Below are positions 11,095-22,981 of a DNA stretch of 64,000 bases, piece after piece; the first letter of the stretch is position 1, and each line of letters starts with the position of its first letter. A program made the position numbers and the translations under genes. The notes below the pieces were generated by a model. It was given only the letters and a program-made list of their open reading frames with translations, did not search any database and was not told the origin of the DNA. The stretch is from assembly GCA_963691655.1 (NCBI GenBank), contig OY829326.1, forward strand, positions 116,409,388 through 116,473,387, given 5' to 3'. Source of the DNA: Toxonevra muliebris (lineage: Eukaryota > Arthropoda > Insecta > Diptera > Pallopteridae).

Positions 11095-11300
11095 CAGATT
11101 AAGCCAATATCGAGATAACAGATTTGGATGACGAAGAACCTGATAGTTGGTCTTCTACAGACATATTACGTGATAGTAGTTTTCACCCATCTACCAAAAA
11201 GTTTATTGGCACATCCAAGATTGATGAAAACATTCCTCTGGGTGGAAATGTACCGGTTGATTTCTTTGAATAGTTTTTTGACATACCAGTATTAGTCAGT
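11095..11300 (+). mobile_element. piggyBac-type transposase fragment, left copy
   Basis: One frame encodes D-L-D-D-E-E-P-D-S-W ... K-K-F-I-G-T-S-K-I-D ... V-P-V-D-F-F-E, then a stop. The F-I-G and P-[VI]-D-F-F-E elements resemble the N-terminal part of piggyBac (PGBD) transposases. The remainder of the transposase is missing; a non-LTR retrotransposon begins just downstream. A second, diverged copy of the same segment lies at 12255-12430. Confidence 0.5.
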
Positions 11301-11347
11301 ATGGTGTTGAAGTTAATCGTTTAACGCTCATAAGAAATCCGAAAAAG

Positions 11348-12257
11348 GTGGATTGGGCAAAGTTTAGAGTAGAACTGGCTTCATTAAGCTGTGCTCTACC
11401 CCCTAAACTACGCAACGAGCGAGGTCTGGAAGCAGCGGTGGAAAATCTCACCTCTGCTCTTCAGACCATCTTTGAGCGTGCCTGTCTCCCCTCGCCTGGG
11501 TTGAGTCGAGAAAACTTATCAACAGGGCTCTCAAGACTAATTTTGATGAGCACTGGGCTCCGGGTCCGGATGGTATACTCCCAGTTGCTCTGAAAAAGGG
11601 AATGGTGCCATTGCTACCGGTTTCGAAGAAGATATTCATCACCAGTTTGGCTCACGCCAGAAAAGGTTGGGAAACTGGTTTCCTGGGCCCAGAACCTGTA
11701 CTCTCTTTGTCGTCTACAGCCATCAAGACCACAATTAATGAGTGGGTCGACTTGACCCACAATCATAAATGGGAGGACCTGAGGGGCTTTAGACAGACAA
11801 AGACAATGTTACCTGTTATCTCGAAGCGTCTAACAGACTTTCTGTTATCACTTAACAGAAAGAGCTGCAGGCAGCTGGTGGGATTATATACAGGTAATTT
11901 CTCTTGGGCCAAACATTTGCATATGATTGGCCTGGGAGCTAGTGCCTTCTGTGCTTCCTGTGGTTTGGAGGAAGAATGTGAAGATACGGCGGACCACTTT
12001 CTTAGTGTCTGCCCCGCTTTCTGCTAGATCAGAGTAAGCACATTTGGTACTGGAGTGTTCGAGTGTTCGAGACGAACACCTGAGCTCTCAAACACAGCAT
12101 GATCTGGTAAGATTTATTAATAAATCTGGTAGATTTAAAGAATAGCAATAGGGAACACAGGATATAGTACAATGGACGTAAAGCTTGTCTGAGTGCTGTA
12201 TTATGAATACTTCTTTTGTCTGTTCCAATAAAAAAAAATAAAAAAAAAATATAATAA
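11348..12257 (+). mobile_element. Internally deleted non-LTR retrotransposon
   Basis: Parts of one ORF2 are visible in order: a linker before the reverse transcriptase (11348-11510), the RT motif A-P-G-P-D-G-I-L-P (around 11555, in a shifted frame), then after a large deletion the C-terminal region (11640-12027) with R-Q-T-K, G-L-Y-T-G-N and a Cys-rich C-A-S-C-G-L-E-E-E-C end. These fit the jockey/R1-like group of arthropod LINEs with a terminal RNase H and Cys region. An A-rich tail follows at 12230-12257. The catalytic core of RT is lost and frames are broken, so it is dead. The clade is uncertain. Confidence 0.7.
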
Positions 12258-12430
12258 AATTTCGAGATAACAGATTTGGATTAAGAAGATCCTGATAGTT
12301 GGTGTTCTACAGACATATTACGTGATAGCAGTTTTCACTCATCTATCAAAAAGTTTATTGGCACATCCAAGATTGATTAAAACATTCTTCTGCGGTAATG
12401 AACGGGTTGATTTCTTTGAACAGAAAGTCG
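12255..12430 (+). mobile_element. piggyBac-type transposase fragment, right copy
   Basis: About 170 bp matching 11100-11275 at roughly 90% identity, including ACAGACATATTACGTGATAG and AAAAAGTTTATTGGCACATC. It starts directly after the A-rich tail of the non-LTR element. In-frame stops have replaced coding triplets (GATTAAGAAG for GATGACGAAG). Confidence 0.6.
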
Positions 12431-13915
12431 TTAGTTTTACTGTAGCCGGCTGGGGTAGCCACTATATATAATGACGTTTGTATTTACCTAATAGACTTCA
12501 TATTAATAAAAATTTTCACGTAAAAAATTTTAAATTTGTATGGAAAATTGCTGGTCCTCTTAAGGTTAAAAAAGAACATGGTTGCATGTTTCTGTTTCAT
12601 AGTAGTTTGTACTGTAAGTTTGGTGAGTTTTGGGTGGATATTATTTGAGAAAGTGAGGTATTGGATATAAATTTTGTAATAGTTTTGTTAAAAAACTGTG
12701 TGTGTGCAGGCACTCACGGTAGAAGTGAAACTTTGATGTTTATTTGAAAATTATTAGAAAACATTTATTGAAAGTAATCTCTTATTCTGTGTTTCCAGTT
12801 TCTATAAACGACACGAGTGGCTAATTTACCCCAGTTGAAGCATTATATTCCATATTTAACGAATTATGTATTTCCCATATTACTTTTCCAATACTTTTTG
12901 CTGCGGTCGACATGACGTAGTACATGTATATAGCACATGAGAGGAAAGTTCACTTATATGCAAAAAAAAAAAAGCACAGACGTCGGCTATCTCACTAAAG
13001 TACCTGAGATGAAACTGCGAGAAGTTGACTCTTTCTTTGATTGTATGTAGCCGATCCCCATATCACTTCGTTCGCTAAACACTAACAACAGCATTAGTTT
13101 TGTGTGAGTGCAACAACAACGCGATTTCCGTTGCAAAATTTTCGATTTAGCCTTGCTAAAGAAGTTTCACTTCAAAAAGTTAATTTTCATAAGAAATAAT
13201 TTGCAATTTGTATTTTTGTTAGGTCTTTAGTACATATCTCTATAAAGGTCCCAAGAAATTTTCAATAGGACCATAATTTAGATTGTTTGCCAGATATTAT
13301 AGTGTTTTTATGCTAGCTCTTTCCAAATATTATTACTTTACCGCTAAGGTATAAAATTTAAACTTAATTTTTTTTTTTTAAAGATTCTACCTAAACTTTG
13401 ATAAGCGTATTAAAGTTGATTGCATCTCCTTTAATTAATTTCTTGAAGACATCGTTTTTATTCTTTGACATTTTGTAATATATTTTATTTTGCTATGAAA
13501 CATGATTTACAAAAACAACTGAGAGAGTTTAAACCAGAGTATATTTTTATTTAACTTTTTTATGAGGCTACTTGAAATTTCAAACAATTTTAAAACAGTT
13601 GAAATTAGGAATAAGTAACAGGAAAAATTATTTTAAAAAGAACCGTGCCATCATATCATTTCTGGTATTCAAACCCGGTGGCATTGAGATTACAGTCTAG
13701 CACGCTGCCAGTGGGGTTAATACTGGCTAGTACTGTATTTATATCAAGCCAAACTTGGTCACTAGATAGTTGCCAATTTATGTTGGGTTGTCACGGTTGT
13801 CACAACAGTCAGTGTCCGGCAATATAAAATCAGTACAGTACCCACTTATGCAACTTGATAGATAGATAGGTTTATCAGACACTAATGTAGAAATAATAAG
13901 AAAATATTATATTCA
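12431..13915. other. Intergenic sequence, no gene recognised
   Basis: AT-rich sequence with an A-run at 12962-12973 and a GATAGATAGATAGG microsatellite at about 13858-13870. Short open frames such as 13645-13827 show no recognisable domain. Nothing else is supported. Confidence 0.4.
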
Positions 13916-14312
13916 TTGTATATTTCAACATACCTAAAAAGTTAGCAGAATATTCTTAACAAGTCCATAGTATCCACAAATTGTATTTCGTAAGTTATAC
14001 AACTGCGTATACAATTTTATACATAGTATGTTTCTAAAAAAAAAAAACACCAGATTATCCCAGTCATTATAACCAATTAAATGACGTAGTTTATAATATT
14101 TTATTGATTCTAAAATTGAGAGAATTGTGTGATAAGTGGGAAATACCAACAAATTCTGAGCGTATAATTCTCGTATTTACTACAAACAAGTAAATATGTA
14201 TAGATATCTACCAACACACACTTATGTAAAGCATCATTTCTTGTCAAACTGCTACAGTGTTCTTTGTTAAATGAATATGATCAGTTTCAAAATGTGCATC
14301 GAAACCACAACA
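13916..14312 (+). promoter_or_regulatory. Type B upstream region of lectin copy 4, with a kappaB-like site
   Basis: This region is repeated at 18960-19230 plus 21710-21775 upstream of the pseudogene. GTGGGAAATACCAAC contains GGGAAATACC (14138-14147), one base off the GGGRNYYYCC consensus of Rel/NF-kappaB factors. Related sequences sit at the same relative place before copies 5, 6 and 7. TCATTTCTTGTCAAACTGCT (14232-14251) is shared with copies 6 and 7, and probably lies just before the transcription start. Binding is not shown. Confidence 0.45.
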
Positions 14313-17300
14313 ATGACTAAGCTGGCACTTTGTCTGATTTTATTTATGAAATTTCTAAAAGCGCAAGATATTATTGAATATACTGAAATAAACTGTTATC
14401 AAAATATTGTTAAACTAAATTGTCAAAATGAAGGTAAGGGAACTAATTCTAAATAAACAACTTTTTACAAACAATATTTTGTAGATAGAATAACTGTGGA
14501 TCCGAGGGAGAGATACGTACGAGTGGGACAAAAGAAATATATAGTGTCTGATGAGAAAAGGGTAAGCATAAAAGTGAACTTTAAAATGCAACAATAACTA
14601 ATAAAGAATCTTATAATGTTCAGGTGAGTTGGTTTGAAGCAGCTGACATATGTCGCATACATAATGCTCAGTTGGTCAATATTGAAAATGAAGCAGAATG
14701 GGCTGCTTTATCTGGTTACCTAATTTCCAGAGGACTCAGACAAATGTATTGGACATCTGGCAATGCATTGCGTGGGGACAGAAATTTTGTATGGGGTGAA
14801 ACTGGTAGAAACATGTCTTATTTCAAATGGCGTAAGGGCGAGCCTAATAATTACAGAAACCAAGAGCATTGTGTACATTTGATGGAATACGCTCTAAGAT
14901 ATGAAATGGTCGATAATCATTGTCAGGCAACATTCGATTATGTTTGCGAGGAAAAAGAAGCAACAGATTATGGTAAGCTTGAAGTATTTATGTTATATTT
15001 TTAGTGGAAATTTAAAATCTTTCAAAATGTTGCATATTTTTTTTATAGATAATACTCCAAAAATAAATTCTCCTTCGGAACCGTTTGTGAAAATAGGAAG
15101 TAATCATTACATAATTAATTCAAGTGACAAGGTGAGTCAGCAAGGTTAAATAATACAGTGACAATAAACTCATACATCCAGGTCCGCCCGTTGAATTTTC
15201 TCATGGAGAGGCTTTGAATGAAAACAAACAACAAATTTTTAGAACAGAGCTTATAAGAAAGTCGCAAAATGGAAATTTGCGATGAGTAGATTTCAAGAGA
15301 AGTAAAGAATAACACAGGTTCGCAAATTTCAGTAAATATTTGACCCTTAAAGCTAATAGCAGTGGTCCTTATAGAATCTCGAAAATATGTAGTATGCTCT
15401 TAGACGTGGAGATTATTCTCGTGAAACCGTCAAGTGTGTAAGTAAGATGGGGGAATACCTCTTTCATCTCACACCCTCTTTCCAACACAATTTCACAGTT
15501 ACAGAAGACTATTCTCCACTTGTAAGAGCAGACATACCAGTTAAACCTCGCAATTTGGCAATGCATATATCAGCTGTTTTCATTCTCCATACAAAAAATG
15601 TTACGTGGTGATCGAAAACTTATAAGCCAATTTCAGTATGCAATGCTCGTATATAGTGAAGTATTGGCAACATTAAAAAAATCTGGTGTATTAAATTTCA
15701 GCACTTTTTTCCAACAGCTGATTTAAGGGCTAACTATATTATGCATTCATTGGCTTAAGCCAGCTTAAGTGACTTCCGAATGCTTATTAATCGTATGTTA
15801 CAATTATACTGTACTTAACAAAAGGTTTCGTCAAGTTTCGTTAAATACCATTTGCTTAAGTGGTTGTTTACACGGGCGCAAGCATGAACGCCTTATGAAT
15901 GAGAGAGGTAGAAAAAATAGGTAGTTAGAAAAAGACTGGAGAGTTTATATCTCTTTTTTTACTACCTATTTCTTCTACCTCCCTATTTCGGACAGGCGTT
16001 CATGCCCGTGTGAACAGCCACTAAGCAAAGAGCGAAACTGTCGAACTTTCCGTACGGAAAAATGTGTTTTCGCATTGAATACATAGGTTAGGTTGGAGTG
16101 TCTGTCGAGAGACACACTTAGGCCTGAACGGCCCTTTGTGATACCACATAGTTGGACCAACAGCTTAACGCATTGAATACATACAAAATATATTTTCTTT
16201 GGAGTACGAAGCCGAGAAAACTTTATTTCACAATTAATAGAAAATGTTTGTACGATAAAAGAAATTCCTTTTATTATTGTATAATCGCAACAATACTTTC
16301 AGGTTCGCGACAAAATTTTAAATTGTTTGACAATTCACTGATGCACACTGTTGCATTTGTCAACACATTTGCCCATATGACACACAAAGTGTATAATTTT
16401 GCGTTCTTATTCTTTTTTAAATTAATAAAAACAATCATAGATTTGAATATTTATTGTATTAAGTTTTTAAATTAATGTTATTGAATATGATTATGTGATA
16501 AGACTCCTTGGTTGTTGGTTAAACTAGGGGTGGAATAGAATATAGTCTCTATTCGGTTCTAGTTCCTGAGGTTTTTATTTTTTCCTTCTTTTAAAACTTT
16601 TTTTAACATAGACAACGATCAACATGTATGAGATTTTCATCGGATTTTCATAGATCCGCTGGTGATTCCGACTATATTTCGCTATAGAGATGCGGTATGG
16701 AATGTAAAAAAAAACAGTTCAGCCTATATTCCGCTGTAACGCTACTGAATGAAATGTTAAACGAACGGTTCTGTCTATATCCCGTTTTAGCGCTACAGGC
16801 GACGTTGAAGAATTTCAATGCCGTTGAAAATGGGGGTATGCTCAGCTATTATTGTTGGTCTTTTACAAGTGAGACGGATCCAAAAAATTACAATCGACGC
16901 AGTTCCACAATATTTCATTTCGAGTTAATGGTATTTTTTTCAAACGGTCGAAATTTTGCTAAAAATAACTTAATCAGTTACATATCTAAAAACATAACCT
17001 GATATAACTTTCTCTTTCTAAATATAAAAGTTTGCACTAAAATAAATAATTTTAAAAAATTTTTTATCAAATCACATCATAGTGTAGAATTATGTATATA
17101 CCGATTTTCAAGATTTTTTCGAAACTTATTAACGCCTGATTTTTAGCTTTGATTTAAAAGCTTTTTGAAGTGTGAACCAATTTTAGACTTATAGTACTGT
17201 ATGTGTTCAAAAAAAATTGATGAACTTCCATCCCCAATAGAGGGGGTGTAATGCATGCATTGAACTTTAACCTTCAAATGATATTTTTTAACAAGACTTG

Positions 17301-17653
17301 TTATTTTTTAACTTTAGCTAAATTGGATCCAAGCCGGTGACTATTGTCGTAAATATAATGCAAAATTGGCCAATATTGAAAGCGAAAGGGAATTCGTTTT
17401 TTTAACAAACTACCTTCGAGAGAAGAACTTGCAAAGAAAACTCTTTTGGCTATCTGGCAATAATTTACGCAAACCCAGCGTATGGTTATGGGGTGACACC
17501 GGCATTCCTATGACGTACTTTAAATGGCGTGAGGGTGAGCCAAATAATTATGGTAATTCAGAAAATTGTGCGCAGCTGGAAACATATCTAGGTAATTTTG
17601 ACATGATCGACGGCAATTGCTTATCAAATACTAATTTTATTTGTGTTTGGTGA
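14313..17653 (+). CDS. Secreted dual C-type lectin domain protein, copy 4 (EPN in both domains)
   Basis: Exons 14313-14433, 14485-14561, 14624-14972, 15049-15131, 17318-17653 (TGA 17651-17653) encode 321 residues. I start at the ATG 14313 because MTKLALCLILFMKFLKAQ is a compact signal peptide; an in-frame ATG at 14271 would add 14 residues. Two N-terminal cysteines are present (I-N-C, L-N-C). CTLD1 has E-P-N-N-Y-R-N-Q-E-H-C and M-V-D-N-H-C; CTLD2 has E-P-N-N-Y-G-N-S-E-N-C and M-I-D-G-N-C, so both keep the mannose-type EPN but lack the Asn of the N-D pair. Intron 4 is 2,186 bp and holds a foldback element and a retroposed element. The gene belongs between the two subfamilies: EPN like copies 1 and 3, upstream region like copies 5-7. 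AATAAA lies at 17754-17759. Confidence 0.85.
15851..16029. mobile_element. Foldback MITE, family FB1
   Basis: TTTGCTTAAGTGGTTGTTTA (15851-15870) and its inverted partner ending CAGCCACTAAGCAAA (16029) enclose complementary arms with the core ACGGGCGCAAGCATGAACGC. GAGGTAGAAAAAATAGGTAG pairs with CTACCTATTTCTTCTACCTC near the centre. Related arms occur at 24944-25030 and 44240-44585. It lies in intron 4 of copy 4. No protein is encoded; the superfamily is unknown. Confidence 0.65.
16086..16168. mobile_element. 83-bp retroposed element with perfect 15-bp target duplication
   Basis: The insert starts GGTTAGGTTGGAGTG and contains ACACACTTAGGCC and TTTGTGATACCAC, a sequence type I recognise as dispersed in tephritid genomes. 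CGCATTGAATACATA stands exactly repeated on both sides (16071-16085 and 16169-16183). A variable-length long duplication points to target-primed retroposition rather than cut-and-paste transposition. Confidence 0.7.
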
Positions 17654-17770
17654 GGTTCTAAGAAAATAACAATCTTTACCAAACCACAAGCTCGTGCTAC
17701 CTATGCATGATTAAATTATTGCATTTGGAAATATTGGAAAATTTAAAGTACGCAATAAATAAATTATATA

Positions 17771-18750
17771 TTAATTTGCATTTTAATTATTATTTTTTAT
17801 TGTTCTAAGTGATTCTTCGTATTTTGTTATTATTAATAAATATATTTTGAAATATTCATACTCTTTTCTCTTTTGGTTATCAATAATGTCGTTTATACTG
17901 GGAGTTTGGGAATTCCCGAAACGGTAACCTTTTAGAATTTGTCATTTTCGCAAAGATAACTATATGTAAATAAACGTACACATGAGCGCGATTGACTTTT
18001 TGAGTTAAATGGTGGGAAAAATTGTTTAAAGTTTCTCTCTGTTGTTTTTCTAAAAAGTTTCAAGTTTTTAGGAATTACTATAAATATGATAATTACGCGA
18101 TTCTTGCAATTATGCACCTTTTAACTATGGGATCAAAAAGCAAGTTTAATTTGATAATTATTTTTTTTCTCCGAAGTAAAGCGTTGACAACATTGACTAA
18201 GTTTAGTAATTGGCAGTAAACATGATTTTAACCCAGCGTTTGCACCTGCCAGTGCTGGCATGCCAATGCTAACACACTCACATTTTTTCTCTAATACACG
18301 TACACCTTTCTCATTGGTAGAGTCATTGGCAAGCAAATATCGATGCTAATGAATTCTGCCAATGATTTGACGTAAGCCGACAATATTTGACGTTTCTCCC
18401 ATTTGTGAGAGAAAACAAAAACAAAGTAGAGCGGAAGCAAATTATTAGAAATGGAGTGTCTGACATTTTGTTAGAAATGAATTGGTATGATAATTGGCAG
18501 GACGCCTACGTCACAAAGACAATTTTTCTGTTTTTTTGACAGATAATACATATTCTGAATTGGCATGCCAGCACTCGCAGGTGTAGACGCAGTGTAAAAG
18601 AGCACCAGAATGATGAAATTTAGATGCACTACTTTTCAGTTACTTCACGATTTATCAGATTATTTTACTTCTCTTTTCTATTCTAACGCATACCGACTCA
18701 CCTCATTTGGGTGTTTGTGGTGAGTATCCAGTCCATTTACCCATTAAATT
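17771..18750 (+). repeat. 3' flank of copy 4, duplicated at 26690-27289
   Basis: The downstream sequence of copy 4 (TTCTCTTTTGGTTATCAA, GGGAATTCCCGAAACG, ATCAGATTATTTT, ATTTGGGTGTTTGTGGTGAG) recurs in order at 26690-27289. This copy carries an extra MITE (18226-18599), absent from the other. Together with the duplicated upstream region it defines the edges of a tandem duplication. Confidence 0.8.
18226..18599. mobile_element. Foldback MITE in the 3' flank of copy 4
   Basis: The left end TTTTAACCCAGCGTTTGCAC and the arm CTGCCAGTGCTGGCATGCCA are mirrored at the right end by TGGCATGCCAGCACTCGCAG and GTGTAGACGCAGTGTAAAA. The sister sequence at about 27080-27145 lacks it, which confirms a discrete insertion. 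The target duplication could not be resolved. Confidence 0.65.
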
Positions 18751-18950
18751 GGGCACTGCACAGGGCTGTCGTTTTGAAATATTTTTGTGAAGCGAAATCC
18801 TTAAAAAATCGAAGTGCAAAAGTAAGTAAAAATAATTGAATAGTGCTAAAACTATTATAATTTAAATATTTAAGAAAAAGAAGAATAGATAACTATCAAA
18901 CATATCTACACTCGATTTTGTAAAGAAGTGACTTACTCTACCATAATTTT

Positions 18951-19231
18951 TCTTTTCAAAATATTATATTCAGTAAATTTGTTAACATACTTATGAATGT
19001 AGTTAACAGAATTTTTTTAACAAACCCATGGTATTCACAAATTGTATTTCGTAAGTTAGTAGGTACAACTTTATACGTAGTATTTTTCATAAAAAAGATC
19101 AGATTGTCACAGCCATTATAACTAATTAAATGACGTAGCTTATAATATTATATTTATTTTTAAAGTGAGAGAATTGTTTGTTAAGCTGAAAATCTCGACA
19201 ATTCTGAGCGTAAGTACTCGTATTTTATATA
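18951..19231 (+). repeat. Duplicated upstream region of the lectin pseudogene
   Basis: Matches 13900-14180, including CACAAATTGTATTTCGTAAG, CAATTCTGAGCGTA and AATTAAATGACGTAG. It is cut at about 19231 by the start of a Tc1-like element; the homologous sequence resumes near 21710. Confidence 0.75.
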
Positions 19232-21135
19232 CACTCATGGAAATAACTATGAATCCAGGGGCGAAATGAACGACAAAATGGAATTTTAATCTAGTTTTAA
19301 AGAATAAAAAAGAAAATATTATTTCAATGCAAAATCATTCACATTAAATACATAAAGAAATAGTGAGGAAATAGTTATAAATCCACTTACAAACCTAGAA
19401 TAAATTTTATTTAAATGACTATCTAGTAATGAGTTTTTTCTCCGTTCTTTCTAATTACTTCAAACATTCTGTTTGACATTAAATCTATCGAAGATTTCAA
19501 TTCGCTGAGTTAAATATTATTTCAGGCTTCTGGAACTCCAATTTTTATTTCATTTATGATGTTAAACTGTCGACTATTAGCATATTCAGCCTCTATTGTT
19601 CTCGCCCTATTATCATAAGTATTAAAACAATTCATAATAATTTCACTTTTGTTAGCCATTTTACAAACAATAAAATTGAAGTGTCAAATTAAATTGTGTA
19701 AGAATTAATTGTAATTGTGACGGAAAACCCTTCTGATGATTTTAGTTTGTCGAATATTAATCTCTGGGAAAAAGTTGGACTTAGGTGGTTTTGACCTTCA
19801 ATGACTTCAACTATTTTATATATTATAAAAGAAAATTTTATCCGAAGAATGTTTATTATCTTTTCCAACAATTAATACAGTACAAAGGAATTATAAAAAA
19901 CAAATTTTTCTTTTTCAAGGGTTAATTTCTTAAAGACAGTTTGACCTACGTAATTTTGACCAATGGTGATTCTAACTACTTTTCGATGGGGAACATTTTT
20001 CACCAAAACCTAATGATAGGTTTCGCGTTCCTTTACCCGGTATAGTCATATATCAAATAGTGGCTTCATATAATACCCAAAAGGGTGGGTAAGGGGAATT
20101 GGGGGTGTTACAATCTAAGTTTTTTCCTTCCTTCCATAATAAACAACTTTCTCTTAGCTATGAAATATGTACAAGGTAAAATAAAAAAAATTATATATTG
20201 GTCCTGCAGATACCAAAGTTATGGGATTCCCAGGCATGATAGAGAACAGGGTCGGAATCAGCGACCCCGAACTAAATACCTTTTAAAAGTTATCCATTCG
20301 GCATTGGAAATTTATTGTTGCACTGTGTTATTATAATATATGAGTTTATTATACTAATTATATTAATTTAGATTTCACTTTAAAAATTATTTTCTTGTGA
20401 ATAGATTAGTTGCTGATTATCCGAACTGTCACCCGTCACAATTGTATTTAAAAAATTGTATGCCTAAAATTGAAAAAAAAATTTAGAAACTATACTTACA
20501 CCAACAAAGTTAACTGAAAAAACATAATTAAAATGAATCGGATATCGCTCATAATCGGAGGATAAAGCGGAAAAAGTTTAAATTGAATATCTTATAAAAT
20601 AAACGAGAACAGAAATAAATAAATTTGGAAGAAATTTGTAAACATTTTTTACAAATCAAAAATATTAAAAATGAAGAAGAAGGCCTGTTTCTAAGTATAA
20701 AAAAAACAGACACAGTTCATATTAGATGTCAGAAAATCTGACCAATATGTAATACAAGTGTCAAAGAAGAATGGCAAAAGGTACATAGAACGGTAGTAGT
20801 AGTTCCTTTCAATAATGCTATTCAGTGATAAAAACTGTCTTTGCAATTCTCATTTACTTTACAGTATTTTCACTTATATAGATTGTTAAAATAAGGGAAC
20901 TATCACAAAGTTTACTGCTGAGGAACCGTAGCTGGTTCCGAAACGATCGTCTGATCTGCTGGTTCTATGAACTTTTTGATATTCTTCTGGCCTAATAATT
21001 TTAATAAGAAATAAATGAGATTAGTCCCCTTAAAATAAATAAATTCCTTTTAAATTTTGTAAAAATTTGTGATCACTCAATTACTTACTGAAAAATGCTC
21101 ACAAATTTGTGCTGGATCTATAACTATTTCCCTTA
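19232..21135 (-). mobile_element. Tc1-like transposon relic inserted in the pseudogene promoter
   Basis: Left edge TGGAAATAACTATGAATCCA (about 19237) and right edge TGGATCTATAACTATTTCCC (about 21116) are imperfect inverted repeats. On the minus strand, 19665-19420 encodes N-K-S-E-I-I-M-N-C and, later, L-M-S-N-R-M-F-E-V-I-R-K-N-G, like the C-terminal S-M-x-x-R-x-x-x-V-I-x-x-x-G of Tc1 transposases. No catalytic triad can be assembled. About 2 kb of unrelated or unrecognised sequence lies inside, so more than one insertion is possible. Confidence 0.45.
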
Positions 21136-21236
21136 CAAAATTCACAAACAATGAAGTCATTTTTAAATATCCCGTTATTTCCGTAATATTTACAACCACG
21201 GCGAAATTATAACAAGCAAAACTTTCAACTTCTCAG

Positions 21237-21557
21237 AGAATGGGTGCGTTTCCCAGGTGCAAAGCAGAAAAACTGATTTCGAAGTGATTAATTAAAACGG
21301 CATGATGCATTAGTTGTAAAATTTTTCAAAATCATTGAGTTCTAGTTTGTGAAATGTTTTAATTTTCTTCAAAACATATATTTATATAATTTCTTGATGA
21401 TTTCGAACTTGCGTCGAGTTTGTAAACTGTAAAAGTTTTGAGAAATCATGCTGACCTGAAAAATCAGAAAAATAATATGATTACAAATATGATTACGCGT
21501 TTTTAACAAACTTTGAAAGCAGCTTTTCTGATTTTGCACCCGGGAAACGTACTCAAT
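21237..21557. mobile_element. Foldback MITE
   Basis: AATGGGTGCGTTTCCCAGGT (21239-21258) followed by GCAAAGCAGAAAAACTG is mirrored by CAGCTTTTCTGATTTTGCAC and CCGGGAAACGTACTCAAT at the right end (to about 21557). It has no coding capacity. The target duplication is unclear. Confidence 0.55.
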
Positions 21558-21775
21558 GCTTGCTGCCAATCACCTATGTGTCGTCAGCTGATTTTGACAT
21601 TTAACATTTCTTACACAAACAAAACAAGTTTTAAGGTTGGCTTTTTAATTTAGCAAGGCTTTTCATACACTTGTTAATGGTTTTATAGCTATTTCTAGTA
21701 GTGTAGATATATACACTTATGTAAATCATCATTTCTTGTCAAACTTGCTAAGGTGTTCTTTGTAGAATGCATATT

Positions 21776-22970
21776 CGTACAAGTGGGACAAAAGAAATAT
21801 ATAGTATCCGATGAGAAAAGGGTAAGAATAAAAAGTGAAATTTAAAATGCAACAATAACACTGCTCTGCATGGGTTTTGCGAATAAGATGATTCATAGTG
21901 TTTCCGAATAAATTTTTCATGCTGAGCACGAATCTGGGGTCAAAAACTTCCTATCACGTCACGTTTTCGAGAAAAAAAAGGAGTTGAAACCCTTGAAAAC
22001 TGCGTTTTTGGCCATTTTTGAACAATTGTGGAGCTGAACGCTGACGTGCTACAAACTTTGCTAATATCAGAAATAGAAGACTGAACCATGCCCTTTCAAA
22101 TGAGCCCTAATTGTTCGAATGCGCCCTTGGAGTAGGAGGTGTGCATATGTCTAGGAGTGCAGGAAAGAAATATATACAGAACGGATTTTATTTAATTTAC
22201 ACCCACGGCCAGACATAATAAGAAGGGCAGCGATTCGAAAAGTTTTAAGGGTCGTTGGTTACACATCTGCAGTCAGATTTAAAACATTCAAAATCGCAAA
22301 TCAAATATGGTGGGTGGATTTTATCTTACTCATACCAACAAAATATAATGAAAAATGCAGTGGTCCGAAGTGTTTTAAGGGTCACTGATTACAAATCTGC
22401 AATCATGTTTTAAAAATTCAAAATGGTAGATCAAATATGGCGGGCGAATTAAGATGCAAGATAAAATCGGCTCTGTGTAAATTTTTTTCGTGTAAATTTT
22501 TTTCCCTAGACATAATCTCACCCCCTGCTCTAAGGGCGGGTGCGAACAATTTGGCTTAGGGCTCATTTGAAAGCAAATGGTTCAGTTTAATTTCTGATAT
22601 TAGCGAAGTTTGTAGCACGTCAGGGTTCAGCTCCACAATTTTACACAAATGGCTAAAAACGCTGATTGCAGGGATTTCAATCCCGCTTTTCTCGGAAACG
22701 TGTCGTGATGGAAAGTTTTTGACCACAGATTCGTGTTCAGCATGAAAAATTCATTGGAAATCACTAGAAGCCATCTTATTCGCATAAGAAAAGTTGAAAT
22801 TTGCAGGGCAGTGTAATTAATAAAGAATCTTATCATGTTCAGGTGAGTTGGTTTGAATTTAATGCTCAGTTGGTTAATATTGAAAGCGAAGAGGAATCGG
22901 CTGCTTCATCTGGTGAGTTAAATTCCAGAGGACTCAAACAAATGTATTGGATATCGGCCAATGCTTTGCG
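21776..22970 (+). pseudogene. C-type lectin pseudogene, daughter of copy 4
   Basis: Exon 2 survives in part (21776-21821, with its GT donor) and exon 3 in part (22843-22970), both clearly closest to copy 4. Exon 1 was removed by a deletion joining the leader to the middle of exon 2. Exon 3 lost about 22 bp that encoded the first conserved cysteine and breaks off after A-L-R. The intron between them took a 955-bp MITE. Exons 4 and 5 are absent, but the 3' flank survives at 26690-27289. Confidence 0.85.
21859..22813. mobile_element. 955-bp foldback MITE with TAA target duplication
   Basis: Ends are CACTGCTCTGCA and TGCAGGGCAGTG, flanked by TAA (21856-21858 and 22814-22816); copy 4 has the uninterrupted site. 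Arms are complementary over hundreds of bases, e.g. AAATGAGCCCTAATTGTTCG against GCGAACAATTTGGCTTAGGG. The centre holds two direct repeats about 135 bp apart (22238 and 22373, TTTTAAGGGTC...). A 3-bp TAA duplication suggests a Harbinger-type origin. Confidence 0.75.
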
Positions 22971-22981
22971 TTCTTGTGAAC

